From Cheilinus undulatus (Eukaryota; Chordata; Actinopteri; Labriformes; Labridae), in the NCBI RefSeq assembly GCF_018320785.1, contig NC_054886.1, positions 10,787,207 to 10,851,206 of the forward strand: 64,000 bases of DNA. Reading direction: 5' to 3'. The stretch's first letter is position 1. Each line of letters starts with the position of its first letter. The position numbers and the translations under genes are program-made. Under the pieces are notes generated by a model. It was not told where the DNA came from. It made no database searches and worked only from the letters and a program-made list of their open reading frames with translations. This document shows positions 50,622-63,400 of the stretch, in pieces.

Positions 50622-51850
50622 ACCCCTAGGGCCCAGTAGCAAAGGCCTGGTTACTTTTAGGGCCCGACAGCGAAGGCCTGATCACTTTTGGGGCCCTTCA
50701 GCAGAGGCCTGATTACTTTTAGGGCCTGACAGCAAATGCCTGATCCCCTCTAGGGCCCTTCAGCAGAGGCCTGATTACTTTTAGGGCCTGACAGAAAAGG
50801 CCTGATTACTTTTAGGGCCTGACAGAAAAGGCCTGATCACTTTTAGGGCCTGACAGAAAAGGCCTGGTTACCTTTAGGCCCCTTCAGCAAAGGCCTGATC
50901 ACTTTTAGGGCCTGACAGAAAAGGCCTGGTTACCTTTAGGCCCCTTCAGGAAAGGCCTGATCACTTTTAGGGCCTGACAGCAAAGATCTGATCAGATTAA
51001 GGCCGATTCAGCAAAGGCCTGATCACTTTTAGGGCCCTTCAGCTAAGGCCTGTACCCTATTGTACCAGCTATGCGTAAATTCTGGCTTAAGTTATGGTGT
51101 AAAGTCCACACTAAACCCTACGTTGAAACTAGTTAAATTCTAATTTAAGTTGTGTCATTGTTCGGTTGCACCACAGGGATATAAGGTTGAACATAACTCG
51201 TAGAGACTTACATCCAAACTAACCAAAATATTGTCACAGATATGATGTTCTCTCTAACTTTAACCAACTACTGAAAAGCATTTTTTAACCCAGTGCTACA
51301 GATGCTAATGGCTAAAAATAACATATGCTAACTGCTGTGAATCCTCAAACAGCATCCAATGTGAATGAAAAATATGACAGGATGTTTAACATATGGGAGT
51401 ATTGTGAAGACTACAGCTTAAACCTAGAGCCAGTATAAAATAACAACACTGATATCGAGAGGTGAAATCGCTAATAACACGAGATGATATAACAGTGGAC
51501 AGTGGAAACGATCTCCGCTCATGGAAAACAACAGCGTTATTGGTCATAAACCGTCTCTCAGAGCTATCACCATGACAGCCATGTTCTATGGAGGACTTTA
51601 CACCTAGTAGGGGGTAGGTGTAAGATTTAAGTTAGAACTTAAGCCTACGTTGAAACTGTCTCAGCTGGTGCAACAACTAAAATGTTAGGAGAGTGTATAC
51701 TCCGTCGTAAGTAAAAACTTGCGTTCAAACTAGGCTACGTTGGACTTAGGCACAGCTGGTGCAACCCATAGCTGATCACTTTCGGGGCCCTACTGCTAAA
51801 ACCTGATCACTTTATGGCCCTTCAGCAGAGGCCTGATCACGTTAACATTG
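50622..51850 (+). repeat. 31-bp minisatellite, about 14 copies plus 2, interrupted by an insert
   Basis: The unit is GGGCC(T/C)(G/T)(A/T)CAG, then (A/C)(A/G)AAGGCCTGATCAC, then TTTTA, with a period of 31 bp (e.g. GACAGAAAAGG at 50821 and 50852). The array runs 50622-51052 and resumes at 51772-51850. The gap is filled by a TIR-bounded sequence of 719 bp. Confidence 0.85.
51053..51771. mobile_element. TIR-bounded insert inside the minisatellite
   Basis: The left end, TTGTACCAGCTATGCGTAA, matches the complement of the right end, GGTTGCACCAGCTGTGCCTAA. Internal subrepeats (ACCCTACGTTGAAACT-like at 51116 and 51641) are visible. A 3-bp repeat, CTG, flanks it in the array. No transposase. The superfamily is uncertain. 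Confidence 0.6.
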
Positions 51851-51879
51851 AAGGCTCAGTCTCATTAACAGCCAAAAAA

Positions 51880-52440
51880 TAATCTTAAAATTAGTTAAAA
51901 TGTGCAAGATTGGCAAAAAAGGGGTGAATGGGTTACAAAAATGCAAAAAAAGTGTGTGTGTGTGTATGTGGGGTGTTAAAAGGGTTAAAAAAAGAGGCAG
52001 AAATGGGTTAGAAGAAGTAAAAATGGGGGCAAAGTGGCAAAATGGGCTAAAATTGGTGAAAAATGGCCATGAAGTGGTGAAAAGAGGTTAAAAACAAGCA
52101 AAAGAGGTAAATAGTGAAAAATAGCAAGAATAGGTTAAAGAATCAAGAACTGGAAAAAGGTGGCACAATGGGTTGCTTAAATGGATTAAAAGGGGCCAAG
52201 AAATGGAAAAAATTAGGTTGAAGTTGACAAAAATGGGGAATAAATGACAAAATGGGTGGAAGAAATGGTGAAAATGGGTTAAAGTGGCAACGAAAAGATT
52301 AGCTTGCAAAGTGATAAAAATGACAGGATATAGTAGTGAAATGCAGTTAAAAAGTTGTAAAAATGGGTTTGTGGTAAAATGGGTAAAATTAATGGAAAAT
52401 GTATTGAAAAGTTGTTAAAAAGTGGTCAAAGATGGCACAA
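51880..52440 (+). repeat. Degenerate array of AAAAATGGGTTAAAAAGTGGCA-like units
   Basis: Irregular units mixing AAAATGGG, GGTTAAAA and AGTGGCAAA, with a GT-run at 51951-51966. The complementary wording (TTTTTGCCACTTTT) appears at 53880-54020 and 54890-55130. Non-coding. Confidence 0.65.
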
Positions 52441-54035
52441 ATCAATAATACCAAGATCAGAACACATTAATAGTGTGACACAGCTCCAAAATGAAGAAAC
52501 TGTTAGCCAGGATGTTAGCACCAATGCTACGGATCCAACATGTATACACTGATGTCAGTAAGTAAGAGCTGGTTGGGCCCATTTTCTTGGCTTTTCTGTG
52601 GGCAGACCTGATAACAGTTAAAGGGGATTTTATGGTCCAGTCAGTATAAACGTCACTGTGGTTCTGGTAAAATCAGATGATGTTTAAACCTGTTTGATAC
52701 CCCTGGGAACAAAGACTTCCTGTTATTGCTCAATATATTGCTTTACAAAGACATCTTGATGTTGTCTGAAGAATCAAATCAAAGTTTCTGATTCTTTTGC
52801 CACTTTCCTCTGAAAAACAGCTGCGTTGCATCATAAAATGTCCAGATTGTAACAGGAAGGCGAGCGGCCCGTGTGTGTGGTGTGATGTGCAGGTGTGTGC
52901 GTTTGTGACTAATTGTGAATTGTGTAGCTCCAGTCTCCCGTTTCCATCTCCATGACAACCCAATGAGGAATCCCATCACCCCCACCTCCTCCTCCTTTAA
53001 AAACATCTCCCCGTCTCTCTCTCTCCCTCTCTCTCCCATCTTTTCTTGGTCTGTCCGTCAGCTCTGGGTCCTGGTCCGGGATGTTGGCGTTACATTTGTG
53101 TGTCACATCAGACACAGACGGAGCCAACATGGCCGCCGGTTTTCTTCTGTCTGTCTGTCATTGCTGCTGAAAAGTTTTCTTTACGCTTGTTTTCTAAAGT
53201 TAGAAGAGTACAAGTGAAGATGGTCCTCCTTCCTCCTGCTTTATTTAAGGGACATTTCACTGTTTTTTAACCTTCCGTCTGTTGGCCAGAGCGGGTAGAA
53301 AGGGGAAAAGCTCCTCTAGCTGGACTCCAGTTTGTCTCTGGTTGACTAGAAGAACCTGAAATTGTTCCAACTTTGATTTTAAGTCAACTAAACTGGATAC
53401 AAGAATTACTACAAGTACTTACAGCCGACATATCTGCCGTAAACATCAGCAGAATGTATGAATGAGCCACAACAAATCACCCTATGAGGCAAGGCATTAT
53501 GTTTGGTCAGTTTAGAGAAGCGTATCCTTAACAGACAAAAGTTGTTTGGTATCACAAGGATATCTCTTATCGACAAAAATCTCAAACCTACATCCCTAAC
53601 ATTAATCCACTTTAGCTAAGACTACAGCAAACTTTAGCAGCGTTACAGTAGAGATGAAAACTTCTTTCAACAGTCAGAAAAGCAACCCCTGATAAACCTA
53701 GAGAATGGGCCCCAGATAAACCTAGAGAATGGGTCCCTGATAAACCTCAGAGAATGGGCCTAACCAGTTCTGATTTACTGATATCAGTGCATGTGTGAAT
53801 CAGTAGCATTGGTGCTAGCATCCTGGTTAACAGTTACTTTATTTTGGAGTTGTGTTAAAATATTAGGTTCCGATGTTGAAATTATTGATTTGTGCCACTT
53901 TTTGTCACGCCTTTCAACTACTTTATGCAGCCATTTATGCACCTTTTTGACGCTGTTCTTTTTTTTTGTTATGTTTTACAATTTTTGCCGCTCTTTAACC
54001 TCTTTTTTTCCCCTTTCATCCGTTTGCCAAGTTGA

Positions 54036-54890
54036 ACACCATCCATCCATCCATCCATCCATCCACCCATTTATCTTCCACTTATCTGGGGTTGGGTTAC
54101 GGAGGCAGCAGGCTAAGCAATTCAACTCAAACATCTCTCTCCCCAGCAACATTTTCCAACTCCTCCTGGGGGATTGCAAGTCTTTCCCAGGCCAGAAGAG
54201 GTATACAATCCCTCCAGCGAGTTCTGGGTGTACCCCGGGGTCTCCTTCCAGTTGGACGTGCCCGGGAGACCTCCACAGGGAGGCGACCAAGAGGTATCCT
54301 GATCAGATTCCCGAACCACCTCAGCTGGCTCCTTTGGACGCGAAGGAGCAGCGGCTCTACTTCGGGATCCTTCCAGATGTCTGAGCTCCTCACCCTATCT
54401 CTAAAGCTGAGCCCAGCAACCCTCCTGAGGAATCTCATTTCAGTTGCTTGTACCTGCAATCTTGTTCTTTCGGTCATTACCTAGAGTTCATGACCATAGG
54501 TGAGAGTTGGGACAAAGAAAGACTGGTAAATTTAGAGTTTTGCCTTCTGGCTCAGCTCCCTCTTCACCATGACGGTGCTGTACAACGTCTGCAATACTGC
54601 AGATGTTGCACCAACTGCCTGTCGATCTCACAGCCCCTTCTTCCCTCACTCGTGAACAGGAGGGAGCAACCCACTGTTTTCCGGCAGAGAACCATAGCCT
54701 CAGACTTAGAAGTGCTGACCCTCATCCCGACTGCTGCGCACTCAGCCACAAACCGCCCCAGTGCCTGCTGGAGGTGTCCGGCTGAAGAGGCCGAAAGAAC
54801 CACATCGTCTGCAAAAAGCAGAGATGGAATTCTGAGGTCACCTAACCGAAAACCCTCCTGTCCCTGGCTGTGCCTTGAGATCCATTATTT
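54036..54890 (-). mobile_element. LINE relic (Rex-like/fish non-LTR), reverse transcriptase C-terminal part
   Basis: Minus-strand reading gives LFADDVVLSASS (the RT active-site box with Asp-Asp, near 54800-54819), then FVAECAAVGMRVSTSKSEAM. After an internal deletion it continues with LFTSEGRRGCEIDRQ, MTERTRLQVQATEMRFLRRVAG, LLLRVQRSQLRWFGNLIR and RPRGTPRTRWRD. The 3' end is a TGGA repeat, (ATCC)n on + at 54041-54065. Stops and a deletion show it is dead. The wording is that of the very common fish LINE of the Rex type. The exact clade is not certain. Confidence 0.85.
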
Positions 54891-56169
54891 AACCCCTTTT
54901 CACAAATTTCCCACCCTGTTTTTCCCCGTGACTTCATTTTTGTTACTCATTTTTGCATAATTTCTGCCACTTTATTGCATTTTATCCCATTCGTTGCCAC
55001 TTTTCACTGATTTTTGCCACTTTTAACAAGTTATGCCACAGCTACCAAGTCATCCATTTTTAATCAGTTTTTGCCTCTTTTCACCATTTTCCTGCATTTT
55101 TGCCACTTTTTATATTATGAGGTTTGTTTTCCATTAAGGTGTCTGGGACACTTTTACTTTATTGTAGTCATCATGACTTTTGTGCCCATTGTAGCATAGC
55201 TTCAAAGTCTAACATTATTTTCCTAATGGTTTAGTTCAGTGTGCCCATCCACATTGTTAACATCACCAATAGAAAAGGTAATTCTGTTCTGAGAAAAGGT
55301 GCATACAGCATAAATTGATTAATCTTAGTTTTTAAATATGTTGTTTGTTACTTTGATAAGAGTGATTATTAATAATTAGGTCAAAATAAAATTTAATTGA
55401 CCTCCATGGCCCTCAGGTCGGCTAGGCTCCAGAAATCCTCTTTTTATTCCTTCTTTTAGGCAGCCTTGCAGAGACCTGGAGCAGAATCACCATCTAAACC
55501 ACCAAAGAGCTTGTGTTAATTGAATGTTTTACCGGTGTGTGTATTTAAAAAGTGAACGTTGCTACTGTGACATCCTAACATTGTTTTTTTAAACTGTTTT
55601 CAGGGTTAGAGTAGATCTAGTTCTGAGGAGATTAAGGGAAACTGAGTTCTATCCATGGCTGTGATGAGGTTTATACCTGCTCTGAAGTCTTCATCTCTGT
55701 TAGTGCTGACTCTTATTCATCTTAACAGAGATCAGCCATCTTCATGCACTCTTATGAATCATTAAAATCTCAGTGGCCTCTTTAGAGAGCGTCCCTGGTG
55801 TATAAATCTCCTCGCTGTTCCTGTCTAAACATCTTCTTTTCTCTCCAGCTGAATTAACGTCTTTAAAGAATCGTGTGTTTGGCACAAAGGAGGTCAGACC
55901 GCTCTAAAGATCAGCTTTAAAAGGACATAATGAGCATCTCATCCTCTGTTAAAAAGACAAATAATCCTGTTGTTCTTTTATTAAGTTAACTCTGATAACT
56001 GGAGAGAAATAACATTCTGTATTTGTTTAATGATGCGGTGATGAGAAAGACGTAACTAAAATAAGGGAATAAGAGGAAGAGAAATGGATATGACCTTAAG
56101 ATTTGGATCTTTGATGAAGAGATAAAGGATTAAACATAACTGATAAAAACAACATGACTAAAATTTACA

Positions 56170-57110
56170 ACCGTTATCTTTAGCAAAATAAACCAACATT
56201 GTTAGTATACACAAAGGAAAAATATAAGCTCATCTTGAATTTAATGGCAGCAACATGTCTCAAAAAAGTGGGACAGCTCTGGGGGAGGAATGCTGTCCCA
56301 TTCTTGTCTGATGTAGGATCCAGCCATTTAACAGTCCTGGGTCTTTTCTGCTGGATTTTTTCCTTTTCTGATGCTTCAAATGTTTACTGTTGGTGGAAGG
56401 ACTGGACTGTAGACAGGCCAGTTCAGCACCCAGACTCTTCTACTGTGAAGCCATGCTGTTGTCATGGATGTGGTATGTGGTTTAGTATTGTTTTGCTGAA
56501 ACAGTAAAGGCCTTCCCTGAGAGAGACGTTGTCTGGATGGGAGCATATGTTGCTTTAAAACCTCTGTCTACTTGTCAGCATTGATAGTGACTTTCCAGAT
56601 GTGCAAGCTGGGCCCTTATCTAACCCCATACCATCAGAGATACTGGCTTTAGAACTTTGCCTGTCAACAGTGTTGACAGACTGTGATTTCTGGAACTGTT
56701 CCTGAGCCCATGTAGTGATTTCCAGTTCAGAATCATGCCTGTTTTAATGCAGTGGCCCCTGAGGACCCCTTCAGCCTTGTCCCTTGCTCACAGAGATTTC
56801 TAGATTCTCTGAATCTTGTGACGATATTATGGACTCTACAGTGGGATATTCAAACCCTTCACTGGTGAACCTCTGCCCATCTTTACTTTGGTGAGACTCT
56901 GCTTCTCTTAAATGCTCCTTTTATACCCAGTCATGTTACTGATCACTTGACAATTAACCTAATTGGTGTTAAAATTGGTGTCTCAGTTTCAACATCTAAT
57001 ATGTTGTTTATGTTCTGTTGTGAATAAGATATGGGTTTATGACATTTGACAATCATTTTTATTTTTTGTACATTTTATTTCCAACTTTTTTGGAATTGCA
57101 TTACAATATT
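56170..57110. mobile_element. Deleted copy of a common fish DNA transposon
   Basis: The left side, AATGGCAGCAACATGTCTC then AAAAAAGTGGGACAG, and the right end, CCAACTTTTTTGGAATTGCA, are inverted and share the GTTGGGAC/CCAACTTTTTT wording. Inside are long phrases I recognise from an abundant fish repeat (GGAATGCTGTCCCATTC, GAGACGTTGTCTGGATGGGA). No transposase can be read. Superfamily not assigned. Confidence 0.6.
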
Positions 57111-57399
57111 TGAGACACAGAATTAATTTCTCTGACAGTGATAATGATTACTTCATTCTTTTTTTCTGTCATATTCTCTTCTTTACATAAAACCTTTTTC
57201 ATTTAACTGATGATTACAGAGAATTTAAGGAAGCTTTTTGTTTCTACTCTTTTTAGAGTGGAAACTCTTCCTCGTGTCTTTTTTTCTTCCTCATGTCTGA
57301 CTCTGGTCCTCTCCTTTAGTCAATAATCGATTATAAAGATATTGGTCTGATTTCTTCCTCCTTCTCCATCAACAAGTGTCTCGCGCACCATCGGAGTCT

Positions 57400-57752
57400 T
57401 TTCACTTGCTAATGCGCGCGCACGGCCCGGTGCGCTGTGATTGGCTGAGTCGTCGTGCACGCGGAGAGCAGAAGTTTGAGAGAGAGAGGCTGAGAGTTCA
57501 GATGAAGTCAGACAACAACAAGTGTGAGAGCCGATCCACGAGTGGGAGCGATGTCTGCTGAGCGTTAACCGATCCCCGGGCGTGGCGCGTGCGTAATTAG
57601 CTGATTTGGAGCACCTTGTCGAACCTGTAGAGGAAGCTGGACTCGAGGTGGACCAGGTCGACTCACGGCGACAGAAAGGAGCTTCACGTGTCCTCGACCA
57701 GGGCGGGAATATATCGACTATAATAGACTAATCGATATATTTACGAAGGACA
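57400..57752 (+). promoter_or_regulatory. sox19: sox19 promoter and non-coding first exon (approximate)
   Basis: CpG-rich sequence with an inverted CCAAT box (GATTGGCTG at about 57438) ends in the donor CACG followed by GTAAGA at 57753. No frame leads into the sox19 protein, so this is read as the 5' UTR exon spliced to 59719. The start of transcription is probably near 57460-57500. Confidence 0.55.
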
Positions 57753-58299
57753 CGGTAAGACAGCACTGTCTATATGCACGCGCTTTATTTAGGGTTAAAA
57801 TTACGTTAAAACGACGCTCTGACGTCATGGCAATTCGCTATCAACTGGTTTGGTTTACAGCGCATGTGATCAAAAGGACAATTTAACTACCAAAGTCTGA
57901 GACCTGAAATATCATACTTTAGTCTGAGTCTGGTAAAAATCCGACCAGGATGATACTGAAGCAACAAAAACAAAAAGACCTGACCACCAAAATTTGACAA
58001 CTTTTTAAATTTGCTTGCCAAAAATAGCAGGAAAACTCTTTGACAATCTCAAAAAATGCACAATTATGTCAGCAACACTTGGAAAAGTTGTACAATCAAC
58101 CAAGAATTAAGAAAATCGTCATTCTTTGCTATTTTCACCCACTTTTCTAAACGTTGCAAACATATTTAAACAATTTTGGCAACGTCCTCTCTTTTCCTCA
58201 TGGAGTTGCTGAATTTTTGATATCAACAATCATTACAACAGTCCAAAGTTGATCACTTTAAACATATGGTATTTAAAAGTTGGTCCACCTTAATAAATG

Positions 58300-59718
58300 G
58301 AAATGTTGCCAACGTTTTGCGCAATACTCTCTCTTAGTTAAAAAAATATGACTTGAGATTATGAAGCTATCTTTGAACTAACAATCATTAAACTAATGAG
58401 ATGTGATCATTTTCAAACTTAATGGTATTTAACAATGCTGAAAAGTTGGTCAATTTTAAAATCAAGCCATATTGCCAACATAATTGTGCAACCACGTCCC
58501 TGCTCTCTCTCCAGCTGTTCAAAATGTGAGAGCAAAAAGTGAGGTTTCAGCTTTTTTTTTTTTTTTGGTCCCACCAATCATTACATAATTGAGATCTGAT
58601 CAGTTTTGTTTCAGTGTTGAAAAGTTTGTCAACCTGAATATGTGAAAATGTTGCCAATGTTTATGTGCAATTAAGACATTACTTTCTCCCTTTTTTGTTA
58701 AAGCACAAGTGAAGATCATGATGATATTCTTCAGTCATTAAAATATTCAAGATCTGATCACTTTTAAACACATTGTGTGTAAAAGTTTATCAAACTTAAT
58801 ATTTGAAAAAGGTTTCCAATGTGTTTGTGCAATTCAGGCGAGGTTCTCCCTCTTTTTGTTAAAAATCTGAGTGGAGATGTTGAAGTTTTTGTACTTTTTG
58901 ATCCCACTGATCATGAGAAGCTTTAAAGATTTTACATTTTAAGTTTGTGACTGTTGAAAAGTTTGTCAGTCCTAATATATGGAAATGTTGCCCAAGTGTT
59001 AGTACAATTTAGAAATTGCTCTCTGTCCTTTCTTCTTCTTCTTCAAAAAACAAACAAACAAACAAACAAAAAAAAAAAGTGAAATTTGTGTACATTTTGG
59101 TCCCACAGATGATTAAGATAATGTTAATTTGATCATTTCAAATTTTTCAAGAGTGTTGAAAAGTTTGGCAATTCTCTCTTAAAGTTAGAATATGACTCAG
59201 GATCAAAAACTTAATTTTTTTGGAACACAGAAAGTTTTTTCAGTTTTGAAAGACAAAAATGTTGCCAATGCATTTGTGCAATTATGACATAACTCACTCT
59301 CTTTTAGGTTTCAGAACCTTTTGAACAAACAATCATTAAAGTAAAAGAGATTTGATCATTGCCAATTTTGGAAGTGTTGAAAAGTTGGTCAACTTTAATG
59401 TTGCCAATGTTTTTGTGCAATTTTGGAAAATTTTTCTTTCGGTTGAAGATATGACTCAAGTTTGCAAAGCTCTATCAGAATATTTAGGAATTGTTTATTT
59501 GGGAACACACAGAAGTGTTGGTTAATTTTTTCAATACAGAAATATTGTCAACGTATCTGTGCAATTATGGCGCTGCTCTCTCTTTGTCTAAAATATTTGG
59601 TGTCGGACCTTTTTAAACCTGCTGATCATTCAAATGATACATTTAATTTTTTTTTTTTTTTTTAAGTTTGTCAACCATAAGAAAATGTTGCCAATGTTTT
59701 TGTGCAATTTTTGTGCAG
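58300..59718 (+). repeat. Diverged tandem repeat filling sox19 intron 1
   Basis: A marker phrase like GTTGCCAATGTTTTTGTGCAA recurs at about 58305, 58471, 58651, 58813, 58987, 59261, 59401, 59544 and 59688. It is usually preceded by GAAAAGTT(T/G)GTCAA and followed by CTCTCTC-like words. Spacing is 140-180 bp, with one double gap. The last unit runs into the splice acceptor of the coding exon (TTTTTGTGCAG, ending 59718). Confidence 0.8.
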
Positions 59719-59745
59719 ACTTGTCCCGAACCTTCACCTGACACC

Positions 59746-60407
59746 ATGTATAGCATGATGGAGCATGAGCTGAAGCCCACGGGCCAGCCCCCAACCCACC
59801 AGACCACCCAGGGCCTGTCTCCGGTCACTGGCAGCATCACTGGCAGCATGGGCGGCAACGGCAACTCTCACCCAGGCTCCAAGAGCGCGTGCCCTCCAGG
59901 GGCAGATCCCATGGACAAAGTGAAGCGGCCCATGAACGCCTTCATGGTGTGGTCCCGGGGCCAGAGGCGTAAGATGGCACAGGAGAACCCCAAAATGCAC
60001 AACAGCGAGATCAGTAAGCGGCTCGGTGCTGAGTGGAAACTGCTCACAGATGCAGAGAAGAGGCCGTTCATTGACGAGGCCAAGCGGCTGCGCGCTGTGC
60101 ACATGAAGGAGTACCCCGACTACAAGTACAAGCCACGTCGGAAGACCAAGCCGCTGCTCAAGAAGGACGCTCAGGTACCTGGGAAGTACCCGCTGTCTGC
60201 CGGGAACCTGCTGGCGGCCGCGGCGCAGGGTCAGGGAGGGAGTCCGAGGATGGAGAGCTACGGCTGGGGTCACACCGGGGGGTACGCCGGCATGCAGGGG
60301 GAGCTGGGATACACACAGCAGCTGCACCGGTACGACCTGTCCGCCCTGCAGTACCCTCCCACCATGACGGCAGCGCAGACCTACATGAACGGAGCCAACT
60401 CATACAG
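59746..60407 (+). CDS. sox19: Transcription factor Sox19 (SoxB1-like, SOX15 counterpart), first coding exon
   Basis: HMG-box factor of early embryo and neural progenitors in fish. The exon starts at 59719. ATG at 59746 has a good context (CACCATG) and begins [10 protein letters not shown], the usual start of fish Sox19. The HMG box covers about residues 58-136: [20 protein letters not shown], then [28 protein letters not shown] and [10 protein letters not shown] with the C-terminal nuclear signal. A Gly/Ser-rich head precedes it. The exon ends in mid-codon at NSY(R) with donor AG|GTGAGC at 60408, giving 220 full codons. The intron after the HMG box is expected for sox19/SOX15 and unlike single-exon sox1/2/3. 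The C-terminal exon is not in the remaining 3.6 kb. Which duplicate (a or b) is open. Confidence 0.95.
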
Positions 60408-63400
60408 GTGAGCAGACTGGTACAGGTGAGCGGAGGCAGAAAGTAGTCCCAAAGGTTTACCATCCTGAGATAAAGAGTGAGCAGACTGAGTGAATCACTC
60501 AGAGTTTTAACCTTCAACTCTGAAAAACAAAGAAAATAGTGCGGGACACAAAACTTACCAGTCATTCCAACTCAAATTAAGTTTTTCCAACAAATTTGAT
60601 CAATTTAAATAATAACACATGGACTAACTATCAGCAAAACTTTATTATATGTTGGCAAACCTCAGAAAAGCGAAGTATTAGAGCTCTAATATGTATCAGG
60701 TTACTTTATTTGTACCCGTAGGTAGATTTGTTTTGCAGTCAGTGAGATTACAACATCAATTTCAAAACGCAGATCACAGGACGGAAACAACGGAAAAAAA
60801 CAAAAAGGAAAAAATGAAGGTTATTTAAAACCTCCAAGACATAACAGCCCACCCCCCACCCCAGCCCCTGAAAAAGTGCAACAACATATGTATGTAGGGT
60901 TGTGATGAGATCTCATGAGACTTCAACGTCATGAGACTTTGCATTGAAGTACAAATTTGGCATTGAAGTCTTATTTGCATCAGCAGTTAAGAATGCTTGA
61001 TGCCAGCTTTAACTTGATTGGACTCAAAACATAAATATCACCCAGTGATATCAGTTTATGCCACAATATTTGCCCATGTTCGTCAACAGGGCTGATATCA
61101 GTGGACACAGATATTACTTCAGTATATCCCTAGTTATAATCCCCCTCCAGTTTGGGCTGCACATGAATGAATGAATCTATGTATCTAAAAATCAATTTCT
61201 TAGTGTCCCTCCACTATATAAAAAAAACACTGTTCAGTAAATGATTTCAAGTGCTGTTTAAATGCAACCATCGCCAGCAGAAGGTTTAAATTATATTGAT
61301 AAGATACATCCGAACAACGTGTAGATTTGGTTTAAAGCGAAAGGTAAAAAACTCTCTAAACATAGCCCAGTTTTCAATGACTATAGTAGGGCTATATTTG
61401 GACTGAATCTTATGAAATAAACACAACCCCAATTTTGTTCTAAGCCTACACCGAGGCTATGATGGATTGACAAGATTTAAACCAGAAAGTAATGTCAAAA
61501 TTACATTGGGTGTTTGATGGAAAGATCTGTCCTGTCCAGCCAAGGAGTTAACAAAATGTCAACCATAGTATCATTATAAGATGATTGATTGATTCCTGTT
61601 TCTCTTAACTGATAACTTATTTCTTAGTTTTAAGTAAACAATACTCAATATTTCTAAATATTTTTTGTCATTGTACTCACATTATTTGGCAATAATCTAC
61701 AGGGTTTCCCAGAATGCCTTTGGGCATCGGACACTTTAGCACCATGAGTGAAGTTACCCACTCAGTTAGACAACTCCCACCTGTAGGGAGCAACCACAGA
61801 TGGAGTCTCTGATGGAAATAAAAGAAAATCGCAGTGGATGAAGAACATTTAGCTTTAACATGTGGTTGTAAGTTTTATTCCAGCAGAATTTTAAGTGTAG
61901 GAAAGTTTCCACAGTGTAGTTTTACATAATTAGCTCAATCCCATTTACTGCAGGCACAGCTCTGTTTCTCTTGTGCTCCTTATCCTCTAAAGTTTGTCTT
62001 TATTTGCTTGTTTTAAAGTTGATAGTCTAAAGTTTAACCTAAAAATTTAAATATGTAATTATGTCTGCGTTCATGCTTTTTCTGTTTGGACTCTGTTTTA
62101 CTTCACTCTTCAGAGCCTCAGTTATTTCTTTCCACTTTCATCAAATCTTGTCTGTAAATACACGTTACTCTGCATGGAATCTAGCTCCTGCCAGTAAAAG
62201 AGAGTGCATGAAAACTAGACATTTGTTTTGTTAAAGTAAGTTATGAACCATAATCATGAGATAAAAAAGGGACTTTACGTAGAAAGAAGTCATTATCTGA
62301 TGCAAAGTTGTAATTGTGAGGTTAAAACCTCCAAATTGGAGGTTATGATGTTGAAAGTATGACAGAAGTCAAAGGTTGAGATAACATTTCTTAATTATAA
62401 AGAAAAAAAATAGAATTAAGAGAATCAATAATAAACATTAAGATTAAAAAGTAAATCTTGTGAGAAAAAAAAACTTAGTTAAAAAAGTCAAAATTATGAG
62501 ATAAAATGTAAATTTGGGGCAGTATCATAATTTGTGAGGTAAAAAGTTGCAATGAGAAAATAAAAAAGTTGAAATTGTGACATAAAGTCAACTTACAGTC
62601 ATGAGTTTTGACTCATAACTATTTTTAAATGTTCTTTTATCAGAAATATTAAGCTTTTAATTTCTTTATTTTTATCTTTGCATGAATTTGCTTTGACACT
62701 TCTAACCTGTGCATTCATATTAAAGTTTCTCACCTAAATCCACCTAAAATCTTCCATAAATAGTTTTTCTTTTCCTCTTATTTCATTGCTTTTCCCTCGT
62801 TACTCTTCAGTCCCTCTAAAATAAAATCCTCTCCGTCCTCTTCCTGCTTGTTATGCGTGCGGCGCTCTGCTCCGCTCGCCCCGGTCAGGAATGTTGATCA
62901 GTGTGACTCGACGGCAGCAGGACGGCTCTGTGTGTGGTCTCCTACCCACAATCCTCTGCTGCTGCTAAACCATTGTCCCCATTAACACTTGTGGGTCCCT
63001 GCCTGCTGCCATAGACCGCCACAGACCCCCTTAAGACCACCTCAGACCCCTTCAGACCTCCATCGCCATGAGCTCCGAGATAAATGAACCAATGATTTTA
63101 AAACAGTCAGACATGATTAGTTTCTGACAAATCTTCAGTCTGATCTTTTCTGTGACTTGTTTTGAGCTGTGAGTCACGGCAAGGATGGACCTGTTGAAGC
63201 CCGTCCTCTAATAAAGCCTTCGAAAACAATATTAGTGAGTTTAATGCAAAAACAAGTCTCTGCTGATGACCTGAAAGCCCTAAAAATCCTTTCATATTTC
63301 CTATCAGCCCAAAGCATTTTATATTCTACCATAGATAATAAAAGTATGCAACAAAAACCTGCTTTTAAGATGCTATAACAAGAAATTATTCAACTTTTAT

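Larger units (their letters stand above)
45500..57400. other. Long intergenic region between eif4a1 and sox19
   Basis: No protein gene could be supported. It holds an orphan CpG/CCAAT-rich stretch (45900-46100), a purine-rich tract (49560-49915), a 31-bp minisatellite with an insert (50622-51850), AAAATGGG-type arrays (51880-52440 and, inverted, 54890-55130), a LINE relic (54036-54890) and a deleted DNA-transposon copy (56170-57110). CD68 and MPDU1, which lie here in human, were not found. Confidence 0.6.

Noticed and set aside
50622-51052. Possible CRISPR-like array
   Set aside because: Units are contiguous 31-bp tandem copies without unique spacers; a eukaryotic minisatellite.
56199-56507. 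102-codon frame
   Set aside because: Inside a recognised deleted DNA-transposon copy; not a host gene.
59734-60327. 197-codon minus-strand frame
   Set aside because: Antisense shadow of the GC-rich sox19 coding exon.
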